Shown: piece after piece, positions 15,417 to 24,587 of the stretch | Layout of the letters: each line of letters opens with the position of its first letter | How positions within the stretch are numbered: position 1 is the first letter of the stretch | Assembly: GCF_028682635.1 (NCBI RefSeq) | Contig: NZ_JANHLK010000016.1 | Span: 88,989 to 152,988 of the forward strand | Source: Pseudomonas putida | GTDB taxonomy: Bacteria; Pseudomonadota; Gammaproteobacteria; Pseudomonadales; Pseudomonadaceae | Direction of reading: 5' to 3' | DNA: 64,000 nucleotides | Position numbers and translations under genes: made by a program | The notes under the pieces: generated by a model | Seen by the model: only the letters and a program-made list of their open reading frames with translations | What the model was told of the DNA's origin: nothing | The model's database searches: none

Positions 15417-18227
15417 ATGCAGGATGCGCGCCCAAACCCGACGCTGGACCTGGAGTATTGTGTCGAACGTCCGATTTTCATGGACTTCCTGCAGCACGCC
15501 GGACGCACGCCCGATGCCGTGGCGGTGGTTTCCCAACACGCCACGTGCAGCTACGGCGAACTGGAAGCGATCAGCCAGCGCCTGGCGGGCTTTCTGCTTG
15601 AACAGGGCGCGAGGCCATCCGACCGGGTGGTTATCGTCTCCGGGCGCTGTGCGGGGCTGGTCTACGCCATGCTCGGTGCCTCGCGCGCCGGCTTGACCTT
15701 CACCGTTGCCGACATGGCCTATCCCCGTGCGCGCATCGAGCAGATCATCCAGGTGCTCGAGCCGAGTTTTGTCCTCGTTTGCGGCGAGGCCGCGTTCGAG
15801 CTCGATCCCCGGCGATCGTCCGCGATACGCTTGGTCAATATCCCTGAAATGCCCGGCGACGTGCTGAAGGCCTTCGCCGTCGAGCCAAGGGGCTTGCCAG
15901 AGGTCAATCCTGGAGACCCGGCCTATATCACCTTCACCTCGGGCAGTACCGGCGAGCCGAAGGGGATTGTCACCCATCACTCGCCCCTGGTGCATTTCAT
16001 CGAATGGCATAGCCAGCGTCATTCGTTGACCAGGGACAGTTGCTTTTCCCTGCTGTCAGGGCTGGGTCACGATCCGGTCTACAGGGACGTGTTCACGCCG
16101 CTGTCCATTGGCGCAAAGGTCGTGATCCCGGCCCAGTCGACCGTTATCGATCCAGCCGCATTGGCCAAATGGATACACCAGCACGGGATCTCCGTCATTC
16201 ACCTCACGCCGCCCTTGGGCAAACTCATTGAAACCGGGGCGAAGATCAGTGGCTTGCAGTTCGATGACCTGCGCTACCTGTTCTGGGGCGGGGATGCCTT
16301 GAGCAACACCCTGTACCAGCAAATCTGCGCCATCGCCCCCAACGCCATCAGCGTCAACTTCTACGGCACGACCGAAACGCCCCAGGCGATGGCTTACCAT
16401 CAGATCGATCCCGCGCTCGACAATTCAAGGATCCCGCTGGGCAAAGGTATCGAAGGCGCGCAACTGTTGCTGGTCAATGAGGCCAATCGGTTGGTCGGCG
16501 AAGGCGAAGTCGGGGAGATCCTGATACGCAGCCCGTATCTGTCCCTGGGTTACTACGGTGATGCAGCGCTGACCAAGGAAAAGTTCGTGGTCAACCCCTT
16601 TACCCGGGCCGAGGGTGACATCTGCTATCGAACCGGCGACCTGGGCACCTACCTTGCCGATGGCAGTGTCATGTTCCGCGGGCGCGGCGACAGCCAGGTG
16701 AAGATTCGCGGCCATCGCATCGAGCTCGCTGAAATCGAAGGTGCGATCTCCAGGCATCCGCGGATCAAACAGTGCGTGGTGCTGGCCGACAACGACCGTT
16801 CGAACGTGAAGCTGGTGGCCTGCTGCGTTGCAGCCAAGCCGGTTGCAGCGGTTGAACTGCGTGAGCAGGTGGGGCAGGCGCTGCCTGACTACATGGTGCC
16901 GGCGTTGTTCGTGTTCGTGGAGTCCATTCCACTGACGCCCAACGGCAAGATCGACAAGCGGGCATTGCAGGCGCTGGTCGATAGCCAGGCGGCCCCCGTC
17001 AATGCCAGCCAGGACCTGTCGCCGCTGGCGCTCAAGTTGTCCCAGGCATGGGCGGAAATTCTTGAAGTGCCGCGCATCGATCCGCAGTTGACGTTCGTTG
17101 AACTAGGCGGGGATTCACTCTCGTTCGTGCAGGCTTCCATGGTGCTGGAAGAGCTGATCGGCCATCTGCCCGATCAATGGGAAATGATCCCGGTCGTTGA
17201 ATTGTGTGAACTGGCCAGCGACACCAAGGCCTCGCGGTTTTCGATCCGGGCCATGGAAGTGCCGGTGTTTTTACGCGTGGTGTCCATCGTGTTGATTGTG
17301 ATGGGGCATTTCAATGTGTATACGCCGTGGCCGGTGTTCGGCGAAACCATGGCCCTGTTCCTGATTTCCGGGGTCAGCCTGGCGAGGTTTCAGTTCAAGG
17401 CCATCAATGAGTACGGGAGCGTGCGCACGCTGGTGAAGTCCGTTGCCAGTATCGCGGTGCCAACGATCCTCTATACGGTGTTGGTGCAATTGCTGTTCGA
17501 CAAAGTGCATTGGCAATCACTGTTGCTGATTTCCAATTGGTTTACAGCGGATAGCGTCGGTGTCTTCACCTATTGGTACATAGAACTGCTGGTGCAGATG
17601 CTGGTGATCATCGGGTTCGCGCTGTCGTTCGAGCGCGTGAGAAACATCATCAGTGCAGACCCGTTTCGTTGTTTTGTCATAGCGTCCTGCGTGTTGGCGG
17701 TGGCTGACGTGCTGATCAGTCTCTATGTGTTCGATGCGAGCGCGCTGTTCAATCGGGTGCCACAGCATTACCTGGCGATCATGGTGCTCGGCATGGCCAT
17801 TCACAGTGCCAGTACAACCACCCAGAAGTGGATCGTCAGTGCCGTTGCCGTCCTGGTGGTGGGTTGGCAGGACATGGTGGCCATGTTGGGGTATGGACCG
17901 TTCGCCGGCGAGATCTGGAGCCATTTCGATATCGCCCTGCCTGCCGCGCTCCTGGTGATCTGGGTCCGGTCCATTCCCGTACCCGGTCTGATGGCGCGGG
18001 GCATGGCGTTGATTGCCTCCTCGACCCTGTATATCTACTTGACGCACTTCCAGTTCCTGTCGGTGGCCCGGCGCCTCGGCGATTATCCGCTGCTCGCGGT
18101 GGTGCTCGCCGTCGTCGGTGGCGTGGCGGTGGCGTATGTCTGGAACAAGGTGGTGCGCTGGGTGATGATGCGCGGCAATGGCGACGGCAAGAAGCGTGGT
18201 GCGGATAAAATCGAGCGGGTGGCGTGA
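15417..18227 (+). CDS. Adenylation - carrier - membrane acyltransferase fusion protein
   Basis: A 936-aa NRPS-like single protein. Adenylation domain (about 20-520): A3 motif TSGSTGEPKG near 172-182, SGLGHDPVYRDVFTPL near 214-229, A5-like NFYGTTETP near 318, A7 YRTGD near 404, A8 RGRGDSQVKIRGHRIE near 421-436 and A10 NGKIDK near 509. Carrier domain (about 530-600): FVELGGDSLSF with the phosphopantetheine Ser near 567. C-terminal part (about 615-925): some eight to ten hydrophobic helices that start VVSIVLIVMGHF and end SSTLYIYLTHFQF, the pattern of acyltransferase_3-like integral membrane transferases. The A4 region differs from peptide-synthetase domains and looks like the HDPxxRDxFTPL motif of Lys2-type (aminoadipate) adenylation domains. 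Inferred role: activates an amino or carboxylic acid, loads it on the carrier and passes it to an acceptor at the inner membrane. Start ATG 15417 is preceded by GGGGAG. Product unknown. Confidence 0.82.
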   Translation: MQDARPNPTLDLEYCVERPIFMDFLQHAGRTPDAVAVVSQHATCSYGELEAISQRLAGFLLEQGARPSDRVVIVSGRCAGLVYAMLGASRAGLTFTVADMAYPRARIEQIIQVLEPSFVLVCGEAAFELDPRRSSAIRLVNIPEMPGDVLKAFAVEPRGLPEVNPGDPAYITFTSGSTGEPKGIVTHHSPLVHFIEWHSQRHSLTRDSCFSLLSGLGHDPVYRDVFTPLSIGAKVVIPAQSTVIDPAALAKWIHQHGISVIHLTPPLGKLIETGAKISGLQFDDLRYLFWGGDALSNTLYQQICAIAPNAISVNFYGTTETPQAMAYHQIDPALDNSRIPLGKGIEGAQLLLVNEANRLVGEGEVGEILIRSPYLSLGYYGDAALTKEKFVVNPFTRAEGDICYRTGDLGTYLADGSVMFRGRGDSQVKIRGHRIELAEIEGAISRHPRIKQCVVLADNDRSNVKLVACCVAAKPVAAVELREQVGQALPDYMVPALFVFVESIPLTPNGKIDKRALQALVDSQAAPVNASQDLSPLALKLSQAWAEILEVPRIDPQLTFVELGGDSLSFVQASMVLEELIGHLPDQWEMIPVVELCELASDTKASRFSIRAMEVPVFLRVVSIVLIVMGHFNVYTPWPVFGETMALFLISGVSLARFQFKAINEYGSVRTLVKSVASIAVPTILYTVLVQLLFDKVHWQSLLLISNWFTADSVGVFTYWYIELLVQMLVIIGFALSFERVRNIISADPFRCFVIASCVLAVADVLISLYVFDASALFNRVPQHYLAIMVLGMAIHSASTTTQKWIVSAVAVLVVGWQDMVAMLGYGPFAGEIWSHFDIALPAALLVIWVRSIPVPGLMARGMALIASSTLYIYLTHFQFLSVARRLGDYPLLAVVLAVVGGVAVAYVWNKVVRWVMMRGNGDGKKRGADKIERVA

Positions 18228-18243
18228 CGGTTCCGTAAACTGG

Positions 18244-18265
18244 CGGCGCAACAGGCGTTGCGCCG
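18244..18265 (+). terminator. Hairpin after the adenylation-fusion gene
   Basis: Perfect 9-bp stem CGGCGCAAC-AGGC-GTTGCGCCG, 17 bp past the stop. No T-run follows, so it may be an RNA-stabilising hairpin or a weak terminator. Confidence 0.45.
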
Positions 18266-18324
18266 TGCATGCCGCTGCTGACATGCGCGCGCCGCCGACT
18301 TACCACCTCAAGCAAGAGATCCCC

Positions 18325-18705
18325 ATGGCAAACCAAGACCTGACCTTCGTTCCCGATCCCGATGCGGACTCCATTTCCTCAGACGTCGCCGGTTTCGCCG
18401 GCATGCTGGTCTCCACCCAGATTCCGACCCGTGCCGATGGCAGCCTTGAACTGGGCGATATCACCCTGCAAAGCGAGTGCACTCTGCAAGCGCTGAAAGT
18501 GGCGCTGGAGCGCGCCGGCAGTTCCATGGACCGGGTGCTGCACCTGACCATCTACCTCACCGACATGGCCGACCGCGCCGCGTTCAACGAGGTCTACAAG
18601 CGCTTCTTCGCCAAACCGTGGCCGGTGCGCGCTGCGGTGGGCGTGGCGTCGTTGGCGGTCGAAGGGATGCGGGTGGAAGTCACCGCAATGGCTGCCAAAG
18701 CCTGA
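18325..18705 (+). CDS. RidA-family protein
   Basis: Small trimer-forming protein of the RidA/YjgF family, 126 aa. Archetypal RidA deaminates reactive enamine/imine intermediates formed by PLP enzymes. The region VRAAVGVASLAVEGMRVEVTAMAA keeps the substrate-binding Arg of RidA, but the second acidic residue of the usual IEIEA motif is Thr here (VEVTA), so this may be a paralogue with a different job. ATG 18325 was chosen for the AAGAGA site; longer readings upstream lack one. It lies 97 bp after the adenylation-fusion gene, separated by a hairpin, so co-expression is possible but not certain. Confidence 0.87.
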   Translation: MANQDLTFVPDPDADSISSDVAGFAGMLVSTQIPTRADGSLELGDITLQSECTLQALKVALERAGSSMDRVLHLTIYLTDMADRAAFNEVYKRFFAKPWPVRAAVGVASLAVEGMRVEVTAMAAKA

Positions 18706-18726
18706 TCGTAATCCCACACGCGAACT

Positions 18727-18819
18727 GTAGGAGCTGGCTTGCTAGCGAAGAGGCCAGAAAGAGCAACGCAATACTCAAGGCCGCCTTCGCTGGCAAGCCA
18801 GCTCCTACAAGGGGTTTGT
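18727..18819. repeat. Single REP doublet
   Basis: gtaggagctggcttgctagcg to gctggcaagccagctcctac, with inner sequence (agaggccagaaagagcaacgcaatactcaagg) closely matching the inner part of the 126-bp array units at 23.6-24.6 kb. It lies between the RidA gene and rlhA. Confidence 0.85.
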
Positions 18820-18938
18820 GGTACGCGCAGATGCATCTGGGTATCCGGAAGCCGCCACCTGGCAGTACACGGGTGCCCCTCAGGCATTTCACCGCTACAA
18901 TGCGCGCCTCGACCGTGACAGCCTGACTAAAAAATATT

Positions 18939-20936
18939 ATGTCCCTGCCCAAACATCACCTGGAATTGCTCAGCCCCGCCCGTGACGTGGCGATCGCCCG
19001 CGAGGCCATCCTGCATGGCGCTGATGCCGTCTACCTCGGCGGCCCGAGCTTCGGCGCCCGGCATAACGCCTGCAACGAGGTGAGCGATATCGCCGCCCTG
19101 GTGGAGTTCGCCCATCGCTACCACGCCCGGGTGTTCACCACCATCAACACCATCCTGCACGACAACGAGCTGGAGCCGGCCCGCAAGCTGATCCACGAAC
19201 TGTACGATGCCGGTGTCGACGCGCTGATCGTCCAGGACCTGGGCGTGATGGAACTGGACATCCCGCCGATCGAGCTGCATGCCAGCACCCAGACCGACAT
19301 CCGCACCCTGGAGCGGGCGAAATTCCTCGACCAGGCCGGTTTCTCGCAACTGGTACTGGCCCGCGAGCTGAACCTGCAGGAAATTAGCGCCATCGCCGAC
19401 GAAACCGACGCGGCGATCGAGTTCTTCATCCACGGTGCGCTGTGCGTGGCGTTCTCCGGCCAGTGCAACATTTCCCACGCCCACACCGGCCGCAGCGCCA
19501 ACCGCGGCGACTGCTCCCAGGCCTGCCGCCTGCCGTATACCCTCAAGGACGAGAAGGGCGGGGTGATCGCCTACGAGAAGCACCTGCTGTCGATGAAGGA
19601 CAACAACCAGAGCGCCAACATCCGCGCCCTGGTGGAAGCTGGCGTGCGCTCGTTCAAGATCGAAGGGCGCTACAAGGACATGGGCTACGTGAAGAACATC
19701 ACCGCCTATTACCGCCAGCGCCTGGACGCCGTGCTCGAAGACCGCCCGGACCTGGCCCGCGCGTCCAGCGGCCGCACCGCGCATTTCTTCCTGCCCGATC
19801 CGGACAAGACCTTCCACCGTGGCAGCACCGACTACTTCGTCAGCGAGCGCAAGATCGACATCGGCGCCTTTGACTCGCCAACCTTCACCGGCCTGCCGGT
19901 GGGCGTGGTGGAAAAAGTCGGCAAGCGCGATCTGCTGGTGGTCACCCACGAGCCGCTGTCCAACGGTGACGGCCTCAACGTCCTGGTCAAGCGTGAAGTG
20001 GTGGGCTGGCGGACGAACATCGCCGAGCCAAAAGGTGAATTCGAAGAAGACGGCGAGAAACGCTATCGCTACCGCGTCGAGCCGAACGAGATGCCCAAGG
20101 GCTTGCACCAGTTGCGCCCGAATCACCCGTTGAGCCGCAACCTGGATCACAACTGGGCCCAGGCGCTGCAAAAGACCTCCGCCGAGCGCCGGATCGGTCT
20201 TTCCTGGGTGGCGCGCCTGCGTGAAGAGCGCCTGGAACTGATTGCCACCAGCGAAGAGGGCATCAGCGCCAGTGTGGCCCTGGATGGTCCGTTCGGCGTG
20301 GCCAACAAGCCGGAGCAGGCCCTGGAGCAGCTGCACGATCTGCTGGGCCAACTGGGCACCACCGAGTACCACGCCACCAACATCAAGCTGGACGCGCCGC
20401 AGGCGTTCTTCATTCCCAACTCGCAGCTCAAGGCCTTGCGCCGCGAAGTGATCGAAGCACTCACCGTGGCGCGCATCGCGGCCCATCCACGGGGCGGCCG
20501 CAAGCCCGAGACCACACCACCGCCGGTGTACCCGGAGTCGCACCTGTCGTTCCTGGCCAACGTCTACAACCAGAAGGCCCGCGACTTCTATCACCGTCAC
20601 GGGGTCAAGCTGATCGATGCGGCCTATGAGGCCCATGAGGAGACTGGCGAAGTGCCGGTGATGATCACCAAGCATTGCCTGCGGTTCTCCTTCAACCTGT
20701 GCCCCAAGCAGGCCAAGGGCGTGACGGGCGTGCGCACCAAGGTCGCGCCGATGCAGTTGATCCACGGCGACGAAGTGCTGACGTTGAAATTCGACTGCAA
20801 GCCTTGCGAAATGCACGTGATCGGCAAGATGAAGGGGCACATCCTCGATCTGCCGCAACCGGGCAGCGTGCAACAGGTCGTCGGGCACATCAGCCCCGAA
20901 GACCTGCTCAAGACCATCCACCGCGCGCCCCACTGA
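18939..20936 (+). CDS. rlhA: 23S rRNA 5-hydroxycytidine C2501 synthase, U32 peptidase family
   Basis: 665 aa, matching E. coli RlhA (YdcP) in length and along its whole sequence as I recall it. RlhA adds the 5-hydroxyl to C2501 of 23S rRNA using a prephenate-dependent route. The U32 domain (about 1-300) includes ELLSPARD, GADAVYLGG, EFFIHGALCVAFSGQC and the cysteine motif SANRGDCSQACRLPY, then FKIEGRYKDMGYVKNI. A DUF3656 insert occupies about 380-510, and the C-terminal part (about 560-640) carries more cysteines (KHCLRFSFNLCPKQ and KFDCKPCEMHVIGKM), which fit an iron-sulfur site. It is convergent with katG. A second long reading covers the opposite strand throughout but is judged spurious. 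Confidence 0.95.
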   Translation: MSLPKHHLELLSPARDVAIAREAILHGADAVYLGGPSFGARHNACNEVSDIAALVEFAHRYHARVFTTINTILHDNELEPARKLIHELYDAGVDALIVQDLGVMELDIPPIELHASTQTDIRTLERAKFLDQAGFSQLVLARELNLQEISAIADETDAAIEFFIHGALCVAFSGQCNISHAHTGRSANRGDCSQACRLPYTLKDEKGGVIAYEKHLLSMKDNNQSANIRALVEAGVRSFKIEGRYKDMGYVKNITAYYRQRLDAVLEDRPDLARASSGRTAHFFLPDPDKTFHRGSTDYFVSERKIDIGAFDSPTFTGLPVGVVEKVGKRDLLVVTHEPLSNGDGLNVLVKREVVGWRTNIAEPKGEFEEDGEKRYRYRVEPNEMPKGLHQLRPNHPLSRNLDHNWAQALQKTSAERRIGLSWVARLREERLELIATSEEGISASVALDGPFGVANKPEQALEQLHDLLGQLGTTEYHATNIKLDAPQAFFIPNSQLKALRREVIEALTVARIAAHPRGGRKPETTPPPVYPESHLSFLANVYNQKARDFYHRHGVKLIDAAYEAHEETGEVPVMITKHCLRFSFNLCPKQAKGVTGVRTKVAPMQLIHGDEVLTLKFDCKPCEMHVIGKMKGHILDLPQPGSVQQVVGHISPEDLLKTIHRAPH

Positions 20937-20942
20937 GTGATC

Positions 20943-20975
20943 GGCGAGCGCGCAGTCAAAGGCTGCGCGCTCGCC
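20943..20975. terminator. Bidirectional hairpin between rlhA and katG
   Basis: Perfect 13-bp stem GGCGAGCGCGCAG with loop TCAAAGG, located 6 bp after the rlhA stop and 23 bp from the katG stop. There is no T-run on either side; the strength and placement suggest it ends or protects both transcripts. Confidence 0.65.
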
Positions 20976-20997
20976 AACTCACCCCTCGCAGTTCAGC

Positions 20998-23250
20998 TCA
21001 CTTCAGGTCGAAGCGGTCAAGGTTCATCACCTTGGTCCAGGCCGCCACGAAGTCCTTGATGAACTTCTCCTCGCCATTACTGGCATAGAACTCCGACAGC
21101 GCGCGCAATTGCGAGTTGGAGCCGAAGACCAGGTCGACTCGGGTGCCCGTCCACTTTTTCTGGCCGGTCTTGCGATCGCTCGCTTCAAACTCTTCCTGGG
21201 CGTCCGACACCGGTTTCCACTCCACACCCATGTCCAGCAGGTTGGTGAAGAAGTCGGTGGTCAGTGCCTCGGGCCGCGTAGTGAAGACGCCGTGGGAGGT
21301 GTTTCCGGCGTTGGTCTTGAGCACGCGCAGACCGCCGATCAGCACGGTCATTTCCGGCGCGGTCAGGGTCAGCAACTGCGCCTTGTCGATCAACAGCGAC
21401 TCCGCCGATACGCTGTATCTGCCCTTGAGGTAATTGCGGAAGCCATCGGCGATCGGTTCGAGAAAACCGAACGACTCGACATCGGTCTGTTCCTGGGAAG
21501 CGTCCATGCGCCCTGGGGTGAACGGCACCGTGACCGTGTGCCCGGCATTTTTCGCGGCTTGTTCAACCCCCGCATTACCGGCGAGGACGATCAGGTCGGC
21601 GAGGGAGATTTTCTTGCCGCCGGCGTTGTATTCCTGCTGGATACTTTCGAGTTTCGCCAGTACGTTCCCCAGTTGGTCGGGCTGGTTGGCCTGCCAGAAC
21701 TTCTGTGGGGCCAGGCGCAAACGCCCGCCGTTGGCACCGCCGCGTTTGTCCGAACCGCGGAAGGTGGAGGCCGCCGCCCACGCCGTCGAGACCAGTTGCG
21801 AGACCGACAGGCCCGAGGCCAGCAGCTTGCTTTTCAGGGCCGCGACGTCACTGTCGTCGACCAGTGGATGATCGACGGCAGGAATCGGGTCTTGCCACAG
21901 CAGTTCTTCATTAGGCATTTCCGGGCCGAGGTAGCGTGAGAGCGGGCCCATGTCGCGGTGGATCAGCTTGTACCAGGCACGGGCGAAGGCGTCGGCCAGT
22001 TGATCGGGGTTCTCCAGGAAACGCCGGGAAATCGGCTCGTAGATCGGGTCGAAGCGCAGCGCCAGGTCGGTGGTCAGCATGGTTGGATTACGGCGTTTTG
22101 ACGGGTCGTGCGCGTCGGGGATGATCCCGGCACCGGCACCGTTTTTCGGCGTCCATTGGTGGGCGCCCGCGGGGCTCTTGGTCAGTTCCCATTCGAAGCC
22201 GAATACGTTCTCCAGGAAGTTGTTGCTCCACTTCGTGGGGGTGGTGGTCCAGGTCACTTCCAGGCCGCTGGTGATAGTGTCCGGGCCTTTGCCGCTGCCG
22301 AATTTGTTCCTCCAGCCCAGACCCTGTTCTTCCAGGCCAGCCGCTTCGGGCTCGGGACCCACGTTGTCGGCGGGGCCGGCGCCATGGGTCTTGCCGAACG
22401 CGTGACCGCCGGCGATCAGCGCCACGGTTTCCTCATCGTTCATGGCCATGCGGCCGAAGGTTTCACGGATGTCCTTGCCGGCGGCCACCGGGTCCGGGTT
22501 GCCTTCCGGGCCTTCCGGGTTCACATAGATCAGGCCCATTTGCACGGCTGCCAGAGGGTTTTCCAGGTTGCGGCCCTGATCGGTACGGCTCTCCTCGTTT
22601 TTCCCAGGTTCCGCAACGAGCGGGCCTTCGCCGGGTTCCTGCACGGGTTTTTGCGCCTTGTCGTAGCGCACGTCACCGCCCAGCCATTTGTTTTCCGAGC
22701 CCCAGTAGACATCCTCGTCCGGTTCCCAGACGTCAGGCCGGCCACCGGAAAAGCCGAAGGTCTTGAAGCCCATGGATTCCAGCGCGACGTTACCGGTCAG
22801 GACGATCAGGTCGGCCCAGGAAATCTTGTCGCCATACTTTTGCTTGATCGGCCACAGCAGGCGGCGGGCCTTGTCCAGGCTGACGTTGTCCGGCCAACTG
22901 TTGAGCGGTGCAAAACGCTGCTGGCCAGAGCCGGCGCCGCCACGGCCATCGCCGGTACGATAGGTGCCGGCGGAGTGCCAGGCCATGCGCACGAACAGCG
23001 GGCCGTAGTGACCGAAATCCGCCGGCCACCAGTCTTGCGAGTCGGTCATCAGGGCAGCGAGGTCACGCTTGAGCGCGGCAAAATCCAGGGACTTGAATGC
23101 CTCGGCATACTTGAAGCCCTCGTCCGTGGGGGTAGATAGGGACGAGTGCTGGTGCAGGATCTTCAGATTAAGCTGGTTCGGCCACCAATCGCGGTTCGTG
23201 GTGCCACCACCAGCGGCGTGATTGAACGGGCATTTCGTTTCAGTTCCCAT
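20998..23250 (-). CDS. katG: Catalase-peroxidase
   Basis: Bifunctional heme catalase-peroxidase, 750 aa, full family length. Distal active-site motif VRMAWHSAGTYR (Arg, Trp, His) and proximal GGHAFGKTHGAGP (His ligand) are present. The Met-Tyr-Trp crosslink of the family can be made by the Trp in MAWHS, the Tyr in LIYVNPEG and the Met in RMAMND. A second, heme-free C-terminal repeat follows from about 430. The ATG at 23250 was chosen because AAAGG lies about 10 bp upstream; an in-frame ATG at 23277 is possible. No signal peptide, so cytoplasmic. No clear OxyR site was recognised upstream. Detoxifies H2O2. Confidence 0.97.
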   Translation of the reverse strand: MGTETKCPFNHAAGGGTTNRDWWPNQLNLKILHQHSSLSTPTDEGFKYAEAFKSLDFAALKRDLAALMTDSQDWWPADFGHYGPLFVRMAWHSAGTYRTGDGRGGAGSGQQRFAPLNSWPDNVSLDKARRLLWPIKQKYGDKISWADLIVLTGNVALESMGFKTFGFSGGRPDVWEPDEDVYWGSENKWLGGDVRYDKAQKPVQEPGEGPLVAEPGKNEESRTDQGRNLENPLAAVQMGLIYVNPEGPEGNPDPVAAGKDIRETFGRMAMNDEETVALIAGGHAFGKTHGAGPADNVGPEPEAAGLEEQGLGWRNKFGSGKGPDTITSGLEVTWTTTPTKWSNNFLENVFGFEWELTKSPAGAHQWTPKNGAGAGIIPDAHDPSKRRNPTMLTTDLALRFDPIYEPISRRFLENPDQLADAFARAWYKLIHRDMGPLSRYLGPEMPNEELLWQDPIPAVDHPLVDDSDVAALKSKLLASGLSVSQLVSTAWAAASTFRGSDKRGGANGGRLRLAPQKFWQANQPDQLGNVLAKLESIQQEYNAGGKKISLADLIVLAGNAGVEQAAKNAGHTVTVPFTPGRMDASQEQTDVESFGFLEPIADGFRNYLKGRYSVSAESLLIDKAQLLTLTAPEMTVLIGGLRVLKTNAGNTSHGVFTTRPEALTTDFFTNLLDMGVEWKPVSDAQEEFEASDRKTGQKKWTGTRVDLVFGSNSQLRALSEFYASNGEEKFIKDFVAAWTKVMNLDRFDLK

Positions 23251-23277
23251 CTGTGAGCTACCTTTGGTCGTGTTCAT

Positions 23278-23608
23278 TCAGCCATCGTCCCGGTTGAGGT
23301 CCGATAGCGGTGAGTGAAATCAATGACTCAGGCTGTTGGCCCAGCAAGTCGATCAACTGATCATCGTGGCCAAACGGGCATCGCGGCACTGGCAAGCGAG
23401 TAACCAACGCGATGACCCAGGTATGCCTAGTCGGTTTCTGACTCCTGCTTTATCTTCTTATCAGGTCTGGGCCGGCCAGACCGCACCGGCGCTAGTTAAG
23501 GCTAGACCGCCCTTGGGCAGACGGCTAATAGCTGGAGTATTTGTAGTCGATAGGTGGAATCTTTCAAGGCGCCTGAAAATTACGCCTCGAAATGTTTCCT
23601 ATGAAAGC
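23278..23608. other. Intergenic stretch upstream of katG
   Basis: About 330 bp between the katG 5' end and REP array 2. It must hold the katG promoter. I see no gene, no long inverted repeat and no confident regulator site in it. Confidence 0.4.
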
Positions 23609-24580
23609 GTCAGTGGCGTATCGCCAGCGAAGAGGCCCGAGAGACCAGCGCAATACTCAAGGCCCCCTTCGCCGGCAAGCCGGGCTCCTACAATGTTGTG
23701 TGTTAGACATGAATCCGTGGTTTTCCACGGACCTGTAGGAGCTGGCTTGCCAGCGAAGAGGCCCAAGAGAGCAGCGCAATACTCAAGGCAGCCTTCGCCG
23801 GCAAGCCGGGCTCCTACAATGTTGTGTGTTGGCCATGAATCCATGGTTTTCCACGGACCTGTAGGAGCTGGCTTGCCAGCGAAGAGGCCCGAGAGACCAG
23901 CGCAATACTCAAGACCGCCTTCGCCGGCAAGCCGGGCTCCTACACTGTTTTGTGTTGCGCATGAATCCGTGGTCGTCCTCGGACCTGTAGGAGCTGGCTT
24001 GCCAGCGAAGAGGCCCGAAAAAACAGCGCAATACTCAAGGCCGCCTTCGCCGGCAAGCCGGGCTCCTACAATGTTGTGTGTTGGACATGGAACCGTGGTC
24101 GTCCTCGGACCTGTAGGAGCTGGCTTGCCAGCGAAGAGGCCCGAGAGACCAGCGCAATACTCAAGGCCGCCTTCGCCGGCAAGCCGGGCTCCTACAATGT
24201 TGTGTGTTGGACATGGAACCGTGGTCGTCCTCGGACCTGTAGGAGCTGGCTTGCCAGCGAAGAGGCCCGAGAGACCAGCGCAATACTCAACACCGCCTTC
24301 GCCGGCAAGCCGGGCTCCTACAATGTTTTGTGTTGGGCATGGAGCCGTGGTCGTCCTCGGACCTGTAGGAGCTGGCTTGCCAGCGAAGAGGCCCGAAAAA
24401 CCAGCGCAATACCCAAGACCGCCTTCGCCGGCAAGCCGGGCTCCTACAATGTTGTGTGTTGGACATGAATCCGTGGTTTTCCACGGACCTGTAGGCGCTG
24501 GCTTGCCAGCGAAGAGGCCCGAGAGACCAGCGCAATACTCAAGGCCGCCTTCGCCGGCAAGCCGGGCTCCTACAATGTTC
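23609..24580. repeat. REP tandem array 2: 8 units of 126 bp
   Basis: The head GTAGGAGCTGGCTTGCCAGC recurs at 23735, 23861, 23987, 24113, 24239, 24365 and 24491 (an exact 126-bp step); a first unit at 23609 has lost the left part of its head. Each unit: head, inner agaggcccgagagaccagcgcaat..., an opposite REP ending in gccgggctcctac, then spacer aatgttgtgtgttggacatg...gtggt...cggacct. Because 126 is a multiple of three, long repetitive open frames cross the array on both strands; these are not called as genes. It lies downstream of the nitrate reductase gene. Confidence 0.95.
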
Positions 24581-24587
24581 CAACCAC

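Noticed and set aside
18927..20933. A 668-codon open frame antisense to rlhA
   Set aside because: It mirrors rlhA almost exactly. rlhA matches a known protein along its whole length, whereas the antisense reading has the Ala/Gly/Arg/Gln-rich composition of a high-GC shadow and no family pattern.
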